Assembly (NCBI GenBank): GCA_021784375.1
Contig: JAJXSV010000021.1
Span: forward strand, 1 to 16,417
Length of the DNA stretch: 16,417 nt
DNA from: Actinomycetes bacterium
Lineage (GTDB): Bacteria; Actinomycetota; Actinomycetes; S36-B12; UBA5976
Direction of reading: 5' to 3'
The notes beneath the pieces are model-generated. The model did not search any database. It saw only the letters and a program-made list of their open reading frames with translations, and was not told where the DNA came from. The stretch's first letter is position 1. Each line of letters begins with the position of its first letter. The translations under genes were made by a program, and so were the position numbers. Of this stretch, positions 1-7,990 are shown in pieces.

Positions 1-509
1 GCGATGTTGTCACGCACCCATTCGAGCGCACAGACCATGTCGAGCAGACCGCGGTTCCGCGGCGCGTCGGCGATCCAGCCGAAGCCCTCGAAGCCGAGGC
101 GATAGGCGATGGTGACGACGACGATGTTGTCGCGGTTGTAGGTGGCGCCGTCGAACCACGAGCCCGCATGGGAGCCCGAGACGTAGCCGCCGCCGTGGAT
201 GTACACATGCACGGACAGCCGCGCCGACGGATCGGCGATGGGCGTGAACACATTGAGGTTCAGGATGTCCTCGCCCGCGATGATGGGCTCGGGGATGGTG
301 GTGGCGGGGTAGGGCGATCGACGCTGCGGCGTGGCGCCGTACTCGGTGGCATCACGCACGTCCGACCACACCCCGCGACGCACGGGCGCTTGGAAGCGGC
401 GCTCCCCCACCGGTACCTCGGCGAAGGGAATCCCCAGGAATGCCAACGATCCCGGCCGTTCGATTCCGGCCACCGCACCGCAGGGTGCGTGGACGATGGG
501 CGTTGTCAT
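1..509 (-). CDS. Type B carboxylesterase, C-terminus cut by the window edge
   Basis: The first 169 residues of a type B carboxylesterase (alpha/beta-hydrolase, COesterase family) are visible; the frame runs open off the left edge. Recognisable blocks are FLGIPFAEVPVGERRF (about 24-39), the family signature GEDILNLNVFTP (79-90; canonical form EDCLYLNV), the oxyanion-hole HGGG (105-108), VVVTIAYRLGFEGFG (130-144), and NRGLLDMVCALEWVRDNI (152-169), which precedes the nucleophile elbow. The catalytic Ser, Glu/Asp and His lie outside the window, so activity cannot be judged. There is no signal peptide, so a cytoplasmic enzyme is expected. The ATG at 509 is preceded by GGAG seven bases upstream and begins exactly where homology to the family begins. 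It is the last visible gene of the transporter operon, 55 bp after the GH1 gene. Family members hydrolyse carboxylic esters; removal of acyl groups from an imported sugar is inferred from context only. Confidence 0.9.
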   Translation of the reverse strand, partial: MTTPIVHAPCGAVAGIERPGSLAFLGIPFAEVPVGERRFQAPVRRGVWSDVRDATEYGATPQRRSPYPATTIPEPIIAGEDILNLNVFTPIADPSARLSVHVYIHGGGYVSGSHAGSWFDGATYNRDNIVVVTIAYRLGFEGFGWIADAPRNRGLLDMVCALEWVRDNI

Positions 510-564
510 GTTCGGACTCCGATCGTTGATGCGTGTGAGGGCAATGTTCCCGCGTGCCGGTGCG

Positions 565-1755
565 CTAGGTGGTGGCGACCCCGGCGGCGATCCTGCCGAG
601 CCAGGCGAGGCTGGGCTTCGGACTGCGCACGAAGCTCGATCGATCCACCGCGATGAGTCCGAAGGTGGGCAGGAAGCTGCCCCACTCGTAGTTGTCGAGC
701 AGTGACCAGTGCAGGTAGCCGAGCACCTGGGCTCCGGCGGCGATCGCTGCCTCCATGCCCTGCAGCGCACCCGTGGTGTAGGCGATGCGGCGCACATCGT
801 CATCGGTCGCGATGCCGTTCTCGGTCACGAGCAGGGGGATGCCCGCCAGGGCCCACAGTCGTTCGAGGTTGATGCCGAGCGCATCGGGGCGGTAGGCCCA
901 ACCCGTCAACGTGTTGTCGGGCGACTGCGGATGCGGCACCGGGCCGTCGGCGTCGACCGGCTGCGAGGTGTAGCTCTGGACGCCGATGAAGTCATCACCC
1001 GCACTCCATGCGAGGTAGGCGCCCTCCCAGGCGTGGAAGACCTCGTCGAACCTGGCCCGGTTGCCAGGCGTCGGCGTGAAGGCCTGGCAGGCGATCGCCC
1101 AGCCGACCTTGGCCCGGGTGCGCTCGCGCAGCACGGCGACCGCAGCCCGGTGCACGGCACCGATGCGTCGGGCGAAGGCGAGGCTGGGCATCGGCAGTTG
1201 TGCCATGGCGACGGTCGCCGTGTCCGGCGTCGGATCGGCGTCATCTCCGTGCAGGTGGTCGAAGAGCGCGAGGATGTTGGGCTCGTTGATGGTGACCACC
1301 CATCTGACATCGCCGAGTGCCTCGCAGCAGAAGGCCACGTAGGCGGCGAAGCGGTCGATGGCATCCGCTCGCTTCCAGCCCCCGGATTCGGCGAACCAGC
1401 GTGGTGTCGTGAAGTGGTGCAGGGTGATCACCGGCTCCACGCCACGTTCGTGGCAGGCGTCGATCATGTCGCGGTAGTGCAGCAGCTCGGCGCGCGAGAA
1501 CGCTCCCTCCGCCGGCTCGAGGCGCGCCCACTCGAAGCTGAACCGATAGGCGTTCAGGCCGGCGTCGGCGAGTAGCGCGATGTCGTCGCGATAGCGATGG
1601 TAGGAGTCACAGGCATCACCGCTCGCCTCGCGGATGCGGGCGCCCCGCGGCTCGGCATGCTCCATGGCCCAGAAGTCGGAGTTGACGTTGTTGCCCTCGA
1701 TCTGATGGGCGGCCGTGGAGGCGCCCCAGAGGAATCCCTCCGGCACCGGGGTCAT
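565..1755 (-). CDS. GH1 family beta-glycosidase (beta-glucosidase-like)
   Basis: A 396-residue glycoside hydrolase family 1 enzyme, a retaining (beta/alpha)8 barrel. The N-terminal block FLWGASTAAHQIEG (8-21) holds the sugar-binding Gln18. LHHFTTPRWF (112-121) holds conserved His114. TINEPN (155-160) carries the acid/base Glu158, and VTENG (310-314) the nucleophile Glu312. HWSLLDNYEW (349-358) carries Trp350, Glu357 and Trp358 of the sugar site. It is somewhat shorter than the usual 440-480 residues, but no catalytic block is missing, so the loss must be in loops. No signal peptide is seen, so it should act in the cytoplasm. The ATG at 1755 follows a purine-rich GGCAGGA. GH1 members cleave beta-glucosides, beta-galactosides or beta-xylosides; the sequence does not settle which. 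Lying in an operon with a transporter, a GH43 and two esterases, it probably trims non-reducing ends of imported oligosaccharides. Confidence 0.95.
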   Translation of the reverse strand: MTPVPEGFLWGASTAAHQIEGNNVNSDFWAMEHAEPRGARIREASGDACDSYHRYRDDIALLADAGLNAYRFSFEWARLEPAEGAFSRAELLHYRDMIDACHERGVEPVITLHHFTTPRWFAESGGWKRADAIDRFAAYVAFCCEALGDVRWVVTINEPNILALFDHLHGDDADPTPDTATVAMAQLPMPSLAFARRIGAVHRAAVAVLRERTRAKVGWAIACQAFTPTPGNRARFDEVFHAWEGAYLAWSAGDDFIGVQSYTSQPVDADGPVPHPQSPDNTLTGWAYRPDALGINLERLWALAGIPLLVTENGIATDDDVRRIAYTTGALQGMEAAIAAGAQVLGYLHWSLLDNYEWGSFLPTFGLIAVDRSSFVRSPKPSLAWLGRIAAGVATT

Positions 1756-1811
1756 CGTCCTGCCTTTCGTGGTCTGCGGGAACGGTCGACGGCGTGGGTG
1801 CGGGTGCGCAC

Positions 1812-2750
1812 TCAGGCCTGCTCGATGAAATCGGCCATGACCTCGATGGAGTGGAGGGCTGATGGCAAGCCGGGGATGTTGAGGTGACCGTGGGGGACGC
1901 CGTGCTCGAGCACGCAGGTCACGTCGCAGCCCACGGCGTAGAGGTCCTCCGCGAGGCGCTCCCCGGACGCCCGCAGGCTGTCGTACTCGCAGTTGAGGAT
2001 GAGCGTGCGGGGGAAGCCCGAGAGGTCACCGTCCCCGGGCCAGGCATAGGGGATGGCAGTTTGGTTCCCGCCGACATAGTTGGTGTGCAGCGCCTCCATG
2101 AGCGCCGGGGGGAAGGTGAGCCGGGCCGGGACCTGGGTCAGGACCGCCTGGAATTCCCTGCTCCCCGCCGGCATGACGGCATGCACCGCAGGGTAGATGA
2201 GGAGCAGGGACGCCGGCACCGCAGCCCCCTCGTCACGGGCCCGCTGCGCCGCGGCCGCAACCAGGTTGGCACCAGCGCTGGCCCCGCCGAGTGTGCGCGT
2301 ACCGGGGAATCCCGCCGAGTCCTGGCTGAGCCAGGTCCAGGCCGCGTACACGTCGTCCAGGCAGATCGGGTGATGCGCACCGGCCACGGCCTTGCGGTAG
2401 TCCACGGACACGACGACGTTCCCGCGGGCACAGACCTCACGGCTCACCGCATCGGCCTCCGGCATGTCGAGGTCGCCGAAGACGAAGCCCCCGCCATGGA
2501 CCCACATGAAGGTATGTGCCGGCGTGGCCCCGCGCGGCCGGTACACGCGCGCGGCGACGGGACCTCGGGGGCCGGGGATCGACAACTCCTGCAGCTCGAC
2601 GTCGGGCGCCGCGTAGCCTCGCACCGGGGCATCCCACTGCTCCAGGCGGGCGAGCACCTCCGGCGCCTCGGCGGTGGCGAAGTCCGGCGCCGCCAAGCCC
2701 TCGACGAGGTGGAGGCGATCGGCGAGGACCGGAGCCCATTCCAGCGTCAT
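1812..2750 (-). CDS. HSL-family (family IV) alpha/beta-hydrolase esterase
   Basis: A 312-residue alpha/beta-hydrolase of the hormone-sensitive-lipase group (abhydrolase_3). Motifs in order are the oxyanion-hole HGGG (85-88) followed by FVFGD, the nucleophile elbow GGASAGAN (155-162) with Ser158, the acid Asp257 in NCEYDSLRASGE (253-264), and His287 in HGVPHGHLN (283-291). The acid region departs from the usual DPLRDEG: a Tyr precedes the Asp and the second Asp is replaced, but the catalytic Asp is kept. There is no signal peptide or anchor, so it is expected in the cytoplasm. It lies 30 bp after the upstream GH43 gene and 56 bp before GH1, all in one direction. HSL-family enzymes cleave short-chain acyl esters. 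In this operon a role in removing acetyl or other acyl groups from imported oligosaccharides is a reasonable inference, not a demonstrated one. Confidence 0.92.
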   Translation of the reverse strand: MTLEWAPVLADRLHLVEGLAAPDFATAEAPEVLARLEQWDAPVRGYAAPDVELQELSIPGPRGPVAARVYRPRGATPAHTFMWVHGGGFVFGDLDMPEADAVSREVCARGNVVVSVDYRKAVAGAHHPICLDDVYAAWTWLSQDSAGFPGTRTLGGASAGANLVAAAAQRARDEGAAVPASLLLIYPAVHAVMPAGSREFQAVLTQVPARLTFPPALMEALHTNYVGGNQTAIPYAWPGDGDLSGFPRTLILNCEYDSLRASGERLAEDLYAVGCDVTCVLEHGVPHGHLNIPGLPSALHSIEVMADFIEQA

Positions 2751-2780
2751 GTTCTCGATCCGTTCCTTGGGTGGGACGCG

Positions 2781-4283
2781 TCAGCGACTGCCGTCGACGC
2801 CTTCATAGCTGAGGTAGTCGAAGGCGACGGTGCCCTCGTTGGCAACCAGGCCGAAGGCCCGCCCCACGAACGACTCACCGGTCTCGGCGCAGAGGTAGCG
2901 GCCGTCGAACCTGAACAGCTCGACCTCGCGCTCGCCCTCCAGATAGCCCACGATCACCTTGTCCGGCCCGTAGCTCGCCATGCCCGAGGAGCCCGGTTCC
3001 GTGGTACGGATGAACAGGGTCACGATGTCACCGTCGAACGGCACCTGTTCCGTGATGGCGAGTTCGTGCAGGTGCACACGCGCGCTGATGACGCCGGCAC
3101 CAGCCACCACGTCGACGAACTGGTGCTCGTCGATGCGCAGCGCCAAGCCACCCACACCCTCGAACACATCGGCCCGGGTGGTGATGAGGACGTGCTCGTG
3201 ACGCTGTCGCTGCCCGACGAAGACCGGGCGGAGGTCGGCCATGGTGGTGCCCTCCCCCTCCAAGGTCAGCCAGCCGGGTCGCGCCGTGAGGCTCGAGACT
3301 TCGTGCGGGAAGCGGCGGATGCCCAACCACGACGGCGCGAGTGCGGCCCCGTCGAAGTCGTCGCGCTCGGTCCACTGGGGAGCGGGGTCGCTGAGGATGA
3401 CCGGGTCGACGACGGGCCAGCCGTCCTCCCAGGCCAGGTTGGTCGCGAAGGTTTCGCGGCCCATGGGCGAGAAGGCGCGGGTGCCGCTGCGCGTGCGCAT
3501 GCCGAGGCAGATCATCACCCACTCACCCTGAGGCGTCTGCACGAGATCGCCGTGTCCGGTGTTCTGGATGGGACGGTTCGTGGAGCGCGCGGAGAGCACG
3601 GGATTGCGCGGACAGCCCTCGAAGGGGCCCATGGGCGAGCTGGAGCGCGCGATGGAGACGCAGTGCCCGCGCTCGGTGCCTCCCTCCGCGATCATGAGGT
3701 ACCAGTAGGCGCCGATGCGGTACAGGTGCGGTGCCTCGGGGAACATGAGGCCGGTGCCGAACCACAACGAGCGCGGCTGCTCGAGCACCTCGCCGGTGTA
3801 CGGATCCACCCGCACCTGCTGGATGCCCATGTGCTGGTAGCCGCCGCTGATCTCCCCCGATGCGACCATGAGGCCGGAGAAGGTGAGGTAGCAGGTGCCG
3901 TCCTCGTCCCAGGTCAGGTCGGGGTCGATGCCCTGGACCTCCTGGAACTGCACGGGGTCCGACCAGGGGCCCGCCGGATCGGCAGCGGTGAAGACGACGC
4001 ATCCCTGTCCGACAACGGTGATGACCAGCCAGAACCTGCCGTCATGGAAGCGGAGCGTGGGTGCCCACGCGCCCAGACCGGTTGCGACGCCTGCAACGTC
4101 CAACTGGCCCGGGCGCGTGGCCACGTTCCCGATCAACTGCCACGAGCGGAGATCTTGGCTTCTGTAGATCGGGATCCCTGGCAGGTACTCGAAACTCGAG
4201 GTTGCCAAGAAGTAGTCGCTGCCCACCCGGACGATGCTCGGGTCCGGGTTGAAGCCCGACAGGACCGGGTTGTGCAGTTCCAT
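2781..4283 (-). CDS. GH43 beta-xylosidase-like enzyme with C-terminal beta-sandwich
   Basis: A 500-residue glycoside hydrolase family 43 protein, an inverting five-bladed beta-propeller. Its layout is that of bacterial beta-xylosidases (XynB type). Residues 1 to about 300 form the catalytic domain and about 305-495 match the concanavalin-like C-terminal domain of these enzymes. The catalytic triad is visible: general base Asp14 in FNPDPSI (11-17), pKa modulator Asp120 in QGIDPDLTW (117-125), and general acid Glu183 in MFPEAPHLY (180-188). The subsite block SSFEYLPGIPIYRSQDLRSW is typical. No signal peptide is present, so it is cytoplasmic. The start at 4283 has AGGGA nearby, and only 8 bp separate it from the ATPase gene upstream, so it is co-transcribed with the transporter. 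It would release xylose, or possibly arabinose, from short oligosaccharides; GH43 members with both activities exist. A clear paralogue is encoded at 13214-14677. Confidence 0.95.
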   Translation of the reverse strand: MELHNPVLSGFNPDPSIVRVGSDYFLATSSFEYLPGIPIYRSQDLRSWQLIGNVATRPGQLDVAGVATGLGAWAPTLRFHDGRFWLVITVVGQGCVVFTAADPAGPWSDPVQFQEVQGIDPDLTWDEDGTCYLTFSGLMVASGEISGGYQHMGIQQVRVDPYTGEVLEQPRSLWFGTGLMFPEAPHLYRIGAYWYLMIAEGGTERGHCVSIARSSSPMGPFEGCPRNPVLSARSTNRPIQNTGHGDLVQTPQGEWVMICLGMRTRSGTRAFSPMGRETFATNLAWEDGWPVVDPVILSDPAPQWTERDDFDGAALAPSWLGIRRFPHEVSSLTARPGWLTLEGEGTTMADLRPVFVGQRQRHEHVLITTRADVFEGVGGLALRIDEHQFVDVVAGAGVISARVHLHELAITEQVPFDGDIVTLFIRTTEPGSSGMASYGPDKVIVGYLEGEREVELFRFDGRYLCAETGESFVGRAFGLVANEGTVAFDYLSYEGVDGSR

Positions 4284-4291
4284 GGTCGTCC

Positions 4292-5131
4292 CTAGTGGCT
4301 TGCCGCGGCTGCAGCCAATGCGCGTCGCTCTTCGCGTCGCTTGGCCTGCAGGGTCGGGTGGGGCACCGGCGCCGCCATCATGAGCCGCTTGGAGTACTCA
4401 TGCTGCGGGTGCGAAGTCACCTGGTCCCCGTCGCCCCATTCCACGATCTCGCCGTGGTACATGACCGCGACCCGGTGGCTCACATGGCGCACCACTGCGA
4501 GGTCGTGGGACACGAACAGGTAGGCCACACCGGTGCGCTCCTGGATCTCCAGGAAGAGATCCAGCACGCGCTCCTGCGTCGAGAGGTCCAACGCCGAGAC
4601 CGGCTCGTCGGCCACGATGAGCTTGGGATCCAGGGCGAGCGCGCGGGCAATGGCGATGCGCTGTCGCTGCCCACCGGAGAACTCGCGCGGGCGGCGCTCA
4701 CCGGCGTCAGCGGGCAGGGCCACCGCGTCGAGCAGGTCCTTCACCCGCTTGCGGGCCTCGGCGCGCCCGATGCCCTGTGCCAGCACCGGCTCGGAGAGGA
4801 TCTGCTCGATGCTCATCGACGGGTTCAGCGACGTGTACGGGTCCTGGAACACCACCTGCATGTCGCGGGCGATGACCTTGCGCTCGGCGCGGTCCGCGTG
4901 GGCGATGTCCTTGCCCTCGAAGATGATCTCGCCTGCGGTCACCGGAGCGAGGCCGAGGATGGCGCGACCGAGCGTGGTCTTGCCACAACCGGACTCGCCC
5001 ACCAGACCTACGGTCTCGCCGGGACGGATGTCGATGGAGACACCCTTGAGCGCCTTGAACCCGTGACGACCCAGCTTCTTGCCGTGGTACGTCACCTCGA
5101 CGCCCTTCACGTCCAGCAGCAGTTCAGCCAT
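4292..5131 (-). CDS. DppF/OppF-type ABC transporter ATP-binding protein
   Basis: A cytoplasmic ATPase subunit of a dipeptide/oligopeptide-type importer, 279 residues from the ATG at 5131. A GTG directly before it would add one residue. Counting from that GTG, the motifs are Walker A GESGCGKTT (46-54), Q-loop Gln97 in VVFQDPYTSLNP, signature SGGQRQR (153-159), Walker B LIVADEP (172-178), and H-loop His210. The C-terminal HPQHEYSKRLMMAAP block is typical of the oligopeptide/dipeptide ATPase C-terminal extension. The ATG shares its A with the TGA stop of the preceding permease-ATPase gene (TGATG), which implies translational coupling. It would pair with the ATPase half of that fusion to form the NBD dimer. 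The family imports peptides, nickel, or beta-linked oligosaccharides; the neighbouring glycosidase genes point to sugars here. Confidence 0.95.
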   Translation of the reverse strand: MAELLLDVKGVEVTYHGKKLGRHGFKALKGVSIDIRPGETVGLVGESGCGKTTLGRAILGLAPVTAGEIIFEGKDIAHADRAERKVIARDMQVVFQDPYTSLNPSMSIEQILSEPVLAQGIGRAEARKRVKDLLDAVALPADAGERRPREFSGGQRQRIAIARALALDPKLIVADEPVSALDLSTQERVLDLFLEIQERTGVAYLFVSHDLAVVRHVSHRVAVMYHGEIVEWGDGDQVTSHPQHEYSKRLMMAAPVPHPTLQAKRREERRALAAAAASH

Positions 5132-6921
5132 CACGCACCCACCTTCTGCGCCGGGGCGACGTAGGCGCCGCGTGCCGGACCGTGTTCGTCGAGGATGGCC
5201 CCGAGCAGTTCCTTCGTGTACTCGTGCTCCGGATGATCGAAGATGTCGAGGATGGCCCCCGTCTCGATGATGCGCCCGTACTGCATGACGGCGACGCGAT
5301 CGCAGAGATCGGCGACCACCCCGAAGTTGTGCGTCACCAGCAGGATGGCGACGCCCGTCCGGCGCTGCAGGTCGCGGAGGACGTCGAGGATCTCCGCCTG
5401 GATGGTCACGTCGAGGGCCGTGGTGGGCTCGTCGGCGATGATGAGATCGGGATCGCAGGAGAGCGCACCGGCGATGAGCACGCGCTGTGCCTGGCCGCCG
5501 GACACCTCGTGCGGGTAGGAGTTGTACGTCTTCTGGGGGTCGGGGAGGCCGACCATGGCGAGCAGTTGCAGTGCCTTCGCCTTGGCCTCCTCCTTGCCCA
5601 GGCCCAGCACCAGCCGGATCGGTTCCACCAGCTGCGAGCCGATGGTGAACGACGGGTCGAGGTTGCTCATCGGCTCCTGCGGGATGTAGGAGATGCGCGC
5701 ACCGCGGATCCGGTCGTACTCCTTGGAGGCCAAGGTCGTGAGCTCGACACCGTCGAACTTGATGGAGCCGTCGAGGATGGTGCCGCCGGCGGGCAGCAGC
5801 CCCAGCAGGGCCAGCGCCGTCTGGGTCTTGCCCGAACCGGACTCGCCGACCAGGCCGACGACCTCACCCCTGTTGATCGAGAGGTTGGAGTCGTGGACGA
5901 CCACCTTGTACTTGCCGCCGACCTGCAGGTAGCCGATCTCCAACTTGGAGATGCTCACCAGTTCCTGGCCCTGGCGGTGGGGCTCGGGGTGCACGATCGC
6001 AGGGGCGATCTGCTGCTCCTTGACGTGCTCCTCCATGGTCTTCCTCGTGCTCTTGCGCACCCGGGCGCCCACGCGCTCGAGCTCGTCGCGGAGGATGGTC
6101 GCGAAGATGACGAGCGAGATCATCAACAGCGCCATCCCGACCGCGGGCCAGAGCAGGCGGATCGGCTGCTCCCAGATCTTCTGGTAGCCGTCCATGAGGA
6201 GCGAGCCCCAGGAGATCGACGAGAGATCGCCGAAGCCGAGGAACTGCAAGCCTGCCTGGATGGCGACGGCGATGGACGCCATGATGCCGGCCTGCACGAT
6301 GATCGGTGCGCGCACGACGCCGAGGACGTGGCGGGTGATGATCTTGAAGTCACCGAGCCCGGAGACTCGGGCGGCATCGACGTACAGCTCGTTCCTGACC
6401 GCGCGCACGGTCACGAACATGAGTCGGAAGAACGATGGAGCCAGCAGGACGCCGAAGATGCCCATGGCGAGGAAGAGGTTGTTGCCGAGAACCGCAGCTG
6501 CGGCGAGCAGCACCACCAGGCCCGGAAGCGCCTGCAGGATGTTGGAGAAGGCATTGCCGACGCTGTCCCAGAAACCGCCGAAGTAGCCGGCGAGCAGGCC
6601 CAGCGAGCAGCCCAGGACGATGGCGATGGCGAGGCAGAGCAGCGCGCCGAGCAGGGTGAAGCGCGCGCCGAAGATCATGCGCGACATGACGTCGCGGCCG
6701 AGGTCATCGGTGCCCATCCAATGGGCAGCGCTGGGCGCCTGCTTGAGGTGCGTGTAATCGGACTTCGAGGGGTCGTAGGGGGCGATCTGGTTGGCGAACA
6801 CGGCCAGGAAGACGAACAGCGTCACCATGATCGTGGAGAAGGCGCCCATCGGGTTGGTGATGAGCTTCAGGAAGAGGTTGCGGTCGCGCAGGGCGAGGCG
6901 CGGGGCTTCGATCGTGCTCAT
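5131..6921 (-). CDS. Fused DppC-type permease and DppD-type ATPase of ABC importer
   Basis: One 596-residue protein joins two subunits that are usually separate. Residues about 1-285 are a DppC/OppC permease. An OppC N-terminal segment (about 12-50) ends in NQIAPYDP; membrane segments lie near 29-45, 88-112, 122-145, 148-170, 207-230 and 258-277; and the EAA loop that docks on the ATPase spans about 181-206 (DAARVSGLGDFKII). A charged linker (about 285-320) leads to a complete ATPase with Walker A GESGSGKT (359-366), Gln415, signature SGGQAQR (474-480), Walker B LIIADEP (493-499) and His531. No stop codon or frame break lies between the halves, so the fusion is real in this sequence. The gene overlaps the DppB-type gene by ATGA at its start and the DppF-type gene by TGATG at its end. 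Permease-ATPase fusions of this class occur in other actinobacteria. Confidence 0.95.
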   Translation of the reverse strand: MSTIEAPRLALRDRNLFLKLITNPMGAFSTIMVTLFVFLAVFANQIAPYDPSKSDYTHLKQAPSAAHWMGTDDLGRDVMSRMIFGARFTLLGALLCLAIAIVLGCSLGLLAGYFGGFWDSVGNAFSNILQALPGLVVLLAAAAVLGNNLFLAMGIFGVLLAPSFFRLMFVTVRAVRNELYVDAARVSGLGDFKIITRHVLGVVRAPIIVQAGIMASIAVAIQAGLQFLGFGDLSSISWGSLLMDGYQKIWEQPIRLLWPAVGMALLMISLVIFATILRDELERVGARVRKSTRKTMEEHVKEQQIAPAIVHPEPHRQGQELVSISKLEIGYLQVGGKYKVVVHDSNLSINRGEVVGLVGESGSGKTQTALALLGLLPAGGTILDGSIKFDGVELTTLASKEYDRIRGARISYIPQEPMSNLDPSFTIGSQLVEPIRLVLGLGKEEAKAKALQLLAMVGLPDPQKTYNSYPHEVSGGQAQRVLIAGALSCDPDLIIADEPTTALDVTIQAEILDVLRDLQRRTGVAILLVTHNFGVVADLCDRVAVMQYGRIIETGAILDIFDHPEHEYTKELLGAILDEHGPARGAYVAPAQKVGA

Positions 6922-7859
6922 GACAGGCGCACCTTCGGGTTCAGAGCGGCGGACAGCAGGTCGATGACGAGGTTCACCACGATGACGATGAGTGCCATGG
7001 TGGCGACGATCCCCATGACCGCCGGGATGTCCTTCTGAGCCGTGGCCTGTGCGGAGAAGGAGCCCATGCCGGGGATGGCGAAGATCTGCTCGATGATGAC
7101 GATGCCACCGAGCATGCCGACGAACTGCAGGCCGAGGATCGAAAGGGCCGGGCCAGCCGCATTGCGCAGCACGTGCTTGAACACCACGCGGTTGTAGGAC
7201 AGACCGCGAGTGCGCAGGGTGCGCACATAGTCATTCTGCAGGGCATCCTTCACCGCACCACGGATCTGCTGCGTGAGCGAGGCCAGGCCGCCGAAGGCGA
7301 TGGCGCCGATGGGCAGCACCGCCGACTTCAGGAACTCATGGAAGTCCTGGCTCGGTGGCGTCCAGCCCACCGCGTTGAACCATGGCCGCTCCACTGCGAA
7401 GAGCAGTACCAGGGCGAAGGCCACCAGGAACCCGGGGATGGCGAAGCCGGCGAGGCCGAGGAACTGCACGAAGCGATCGATCCAGCCGCCGCGGATCGCC
7501 GCAGCGACGCCGAGCAGCAGCGAGAAGACGGTGGCGATGATGAGCGACGTCGCCACCAGGGTCAGCGTGACGCCGAGGCGCGTGCGCACGATCTCCATGA
7601 CCGGTTGCGAGTAACTCCACGGCATGCCGAAGTCACCGCGGATGGCATGGGAGAACCACTTCCAGTACGACTGCAGGAAGGGCACATCCAGCGAGTGCTC
7701 GTGGTTGAAGCGGGTGATGTCCGCCTTGGTGGCAGTGATGCCGAGGATGGACCGGGCGATCGTGCCCGAGCCGAGGAAGAGCAGGAAGTAGGCGAGGGTG
7801 CAGACGGTGAACAGGAGGATCACTCCCGTGCCCAGTCGTCGCAGGGTGAACTTGAGCAT
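6918..7859 (-). CDS. DppB/OppB-type ABC transporter permease
   Basis: A 313-residue inner-membrane permease of the binding-protein-dependent transport family. A basic N-terminus (MLKFTLRRLG) precedes the first membrane helix (10-30). A long extracytoplasmic loop then includes SLDVPFLQSYWKWFSHAIRGDFG (56-78), the hallmark of DppB-like proteins. Further helices lie near 96-122, 130-157, 178-198, 238-262 and 278-304. The EAA coupling loop is at about 210-237 (DYVRTLRTRGLSYNRVVF, then NAAGP). It would form the membrane channel with the permease half of the downstream fusion. The stop codon overlaps that gene's start (ATGA). The ribosome-binding site before the ATG at 7859 is weak, with only GGA visible. 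Two hairpins lie between this gene and the binding-protein gene upstream, so its expression may be lower than that of the binding protein. Confidence 0.95.
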   Translation of the reverse strand: MLKFTLRRLGTGVILLFTVCTLAYFLLFLGSGTIARSILGITATKADITRFNHEHSLDVPFLQSYWKWFSHAIRGDFGMPWSYSQPVMEIVRTRLGVTLTLVATSLIIATVFSLLLGVAAAIRGGWIDRFVQFLGLAGFAIPGFLVAFALVLLFAVERPWFNAVGWTPPSQDFHEFLKSAVLPIGAIAFGGLASLTQQIRGAVKDALQNDYVRTLRTRGLSYNRVVFKHVLRNAAGPALSILGLQFVGMLGGIVIIEQIFAIPGMGSFSAQATAQKDIPAVMGIVATMALIVIVVNLVIDLLSAALNPKVRLS

Positions 7860-7888
7860 TGGGGTCCAATCGTGCAGGGCGATCGAAG

Positions 7889-7917
7889 AGGGTGCGCGCT
7901 CCGCGCGCGCTGACCCT
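7889..7917 (-). other. Second intercistronic stem-loop before permease gene
   Basis: AGGGT and GCGCGC (7889-7899) can pair with GCGCGC and ACCCT (7903-7917) around a very short loop, with a two-base bulge. It lies between the strong hairpin at 7930-7971 and the permease start at 7859. It may simply reflect alternating GC sequence, or may add to RNA structure that separates binding-protein from permease expression. Confidence 0.4.
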
Positions 7918-7929
7918 GGTGGGCCGGGG

Positions 7930-7971
7930 CGACGGAGGGCCGGGCAGACGTGCTACCCGGCCCTCCAGTCG
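7930..7971 (-). terminator. Strong intercistronic hairpin after binding-protein gene
   Basis: A perfect 11-bp inverted repeat, GGAGGGCCGGG (7934-7944) and CCCGGCCCTCC (7956-7966), surrounds an 11-base loop. With one bulged A the stem extends by CGAC/GTCG to about 15 bp. It begins 20 bases after the binding-protein stop codon. On the transcribed strand it is not followed by a run of T, so it is not a classical intrinsic terminator. In binding-protein transporter operons, hairpins at this position often cause partial termination or protect the upstream mRNA, giving excess binding protein over permease. That role is inferred. Confidence 0.65.
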
Positions 7972-7990
7972 TCTTACATGTTCAGCGTGA

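Noticed and set aside
1884..4295. Very long open frame on the plus strand, about 800 codons, antisense to the esterase and first GH43 genes
   Set aside because: The translation is rich in Arg, Ala, Gly, His and Asp with no recognisable domain, and it lies exactly opposite two genes with clear catalytic motifs. Long antisense frames are common in GC-rich DNA.
5182..7038. Long plus-strand open frame, about 618 codons, antisense to the permease-ATPase fusion
   Set aside because: Composition is dominated by charged and Ala/Gly residues with no domain, and the opposite strand encodes a well-conserved transporter protein.
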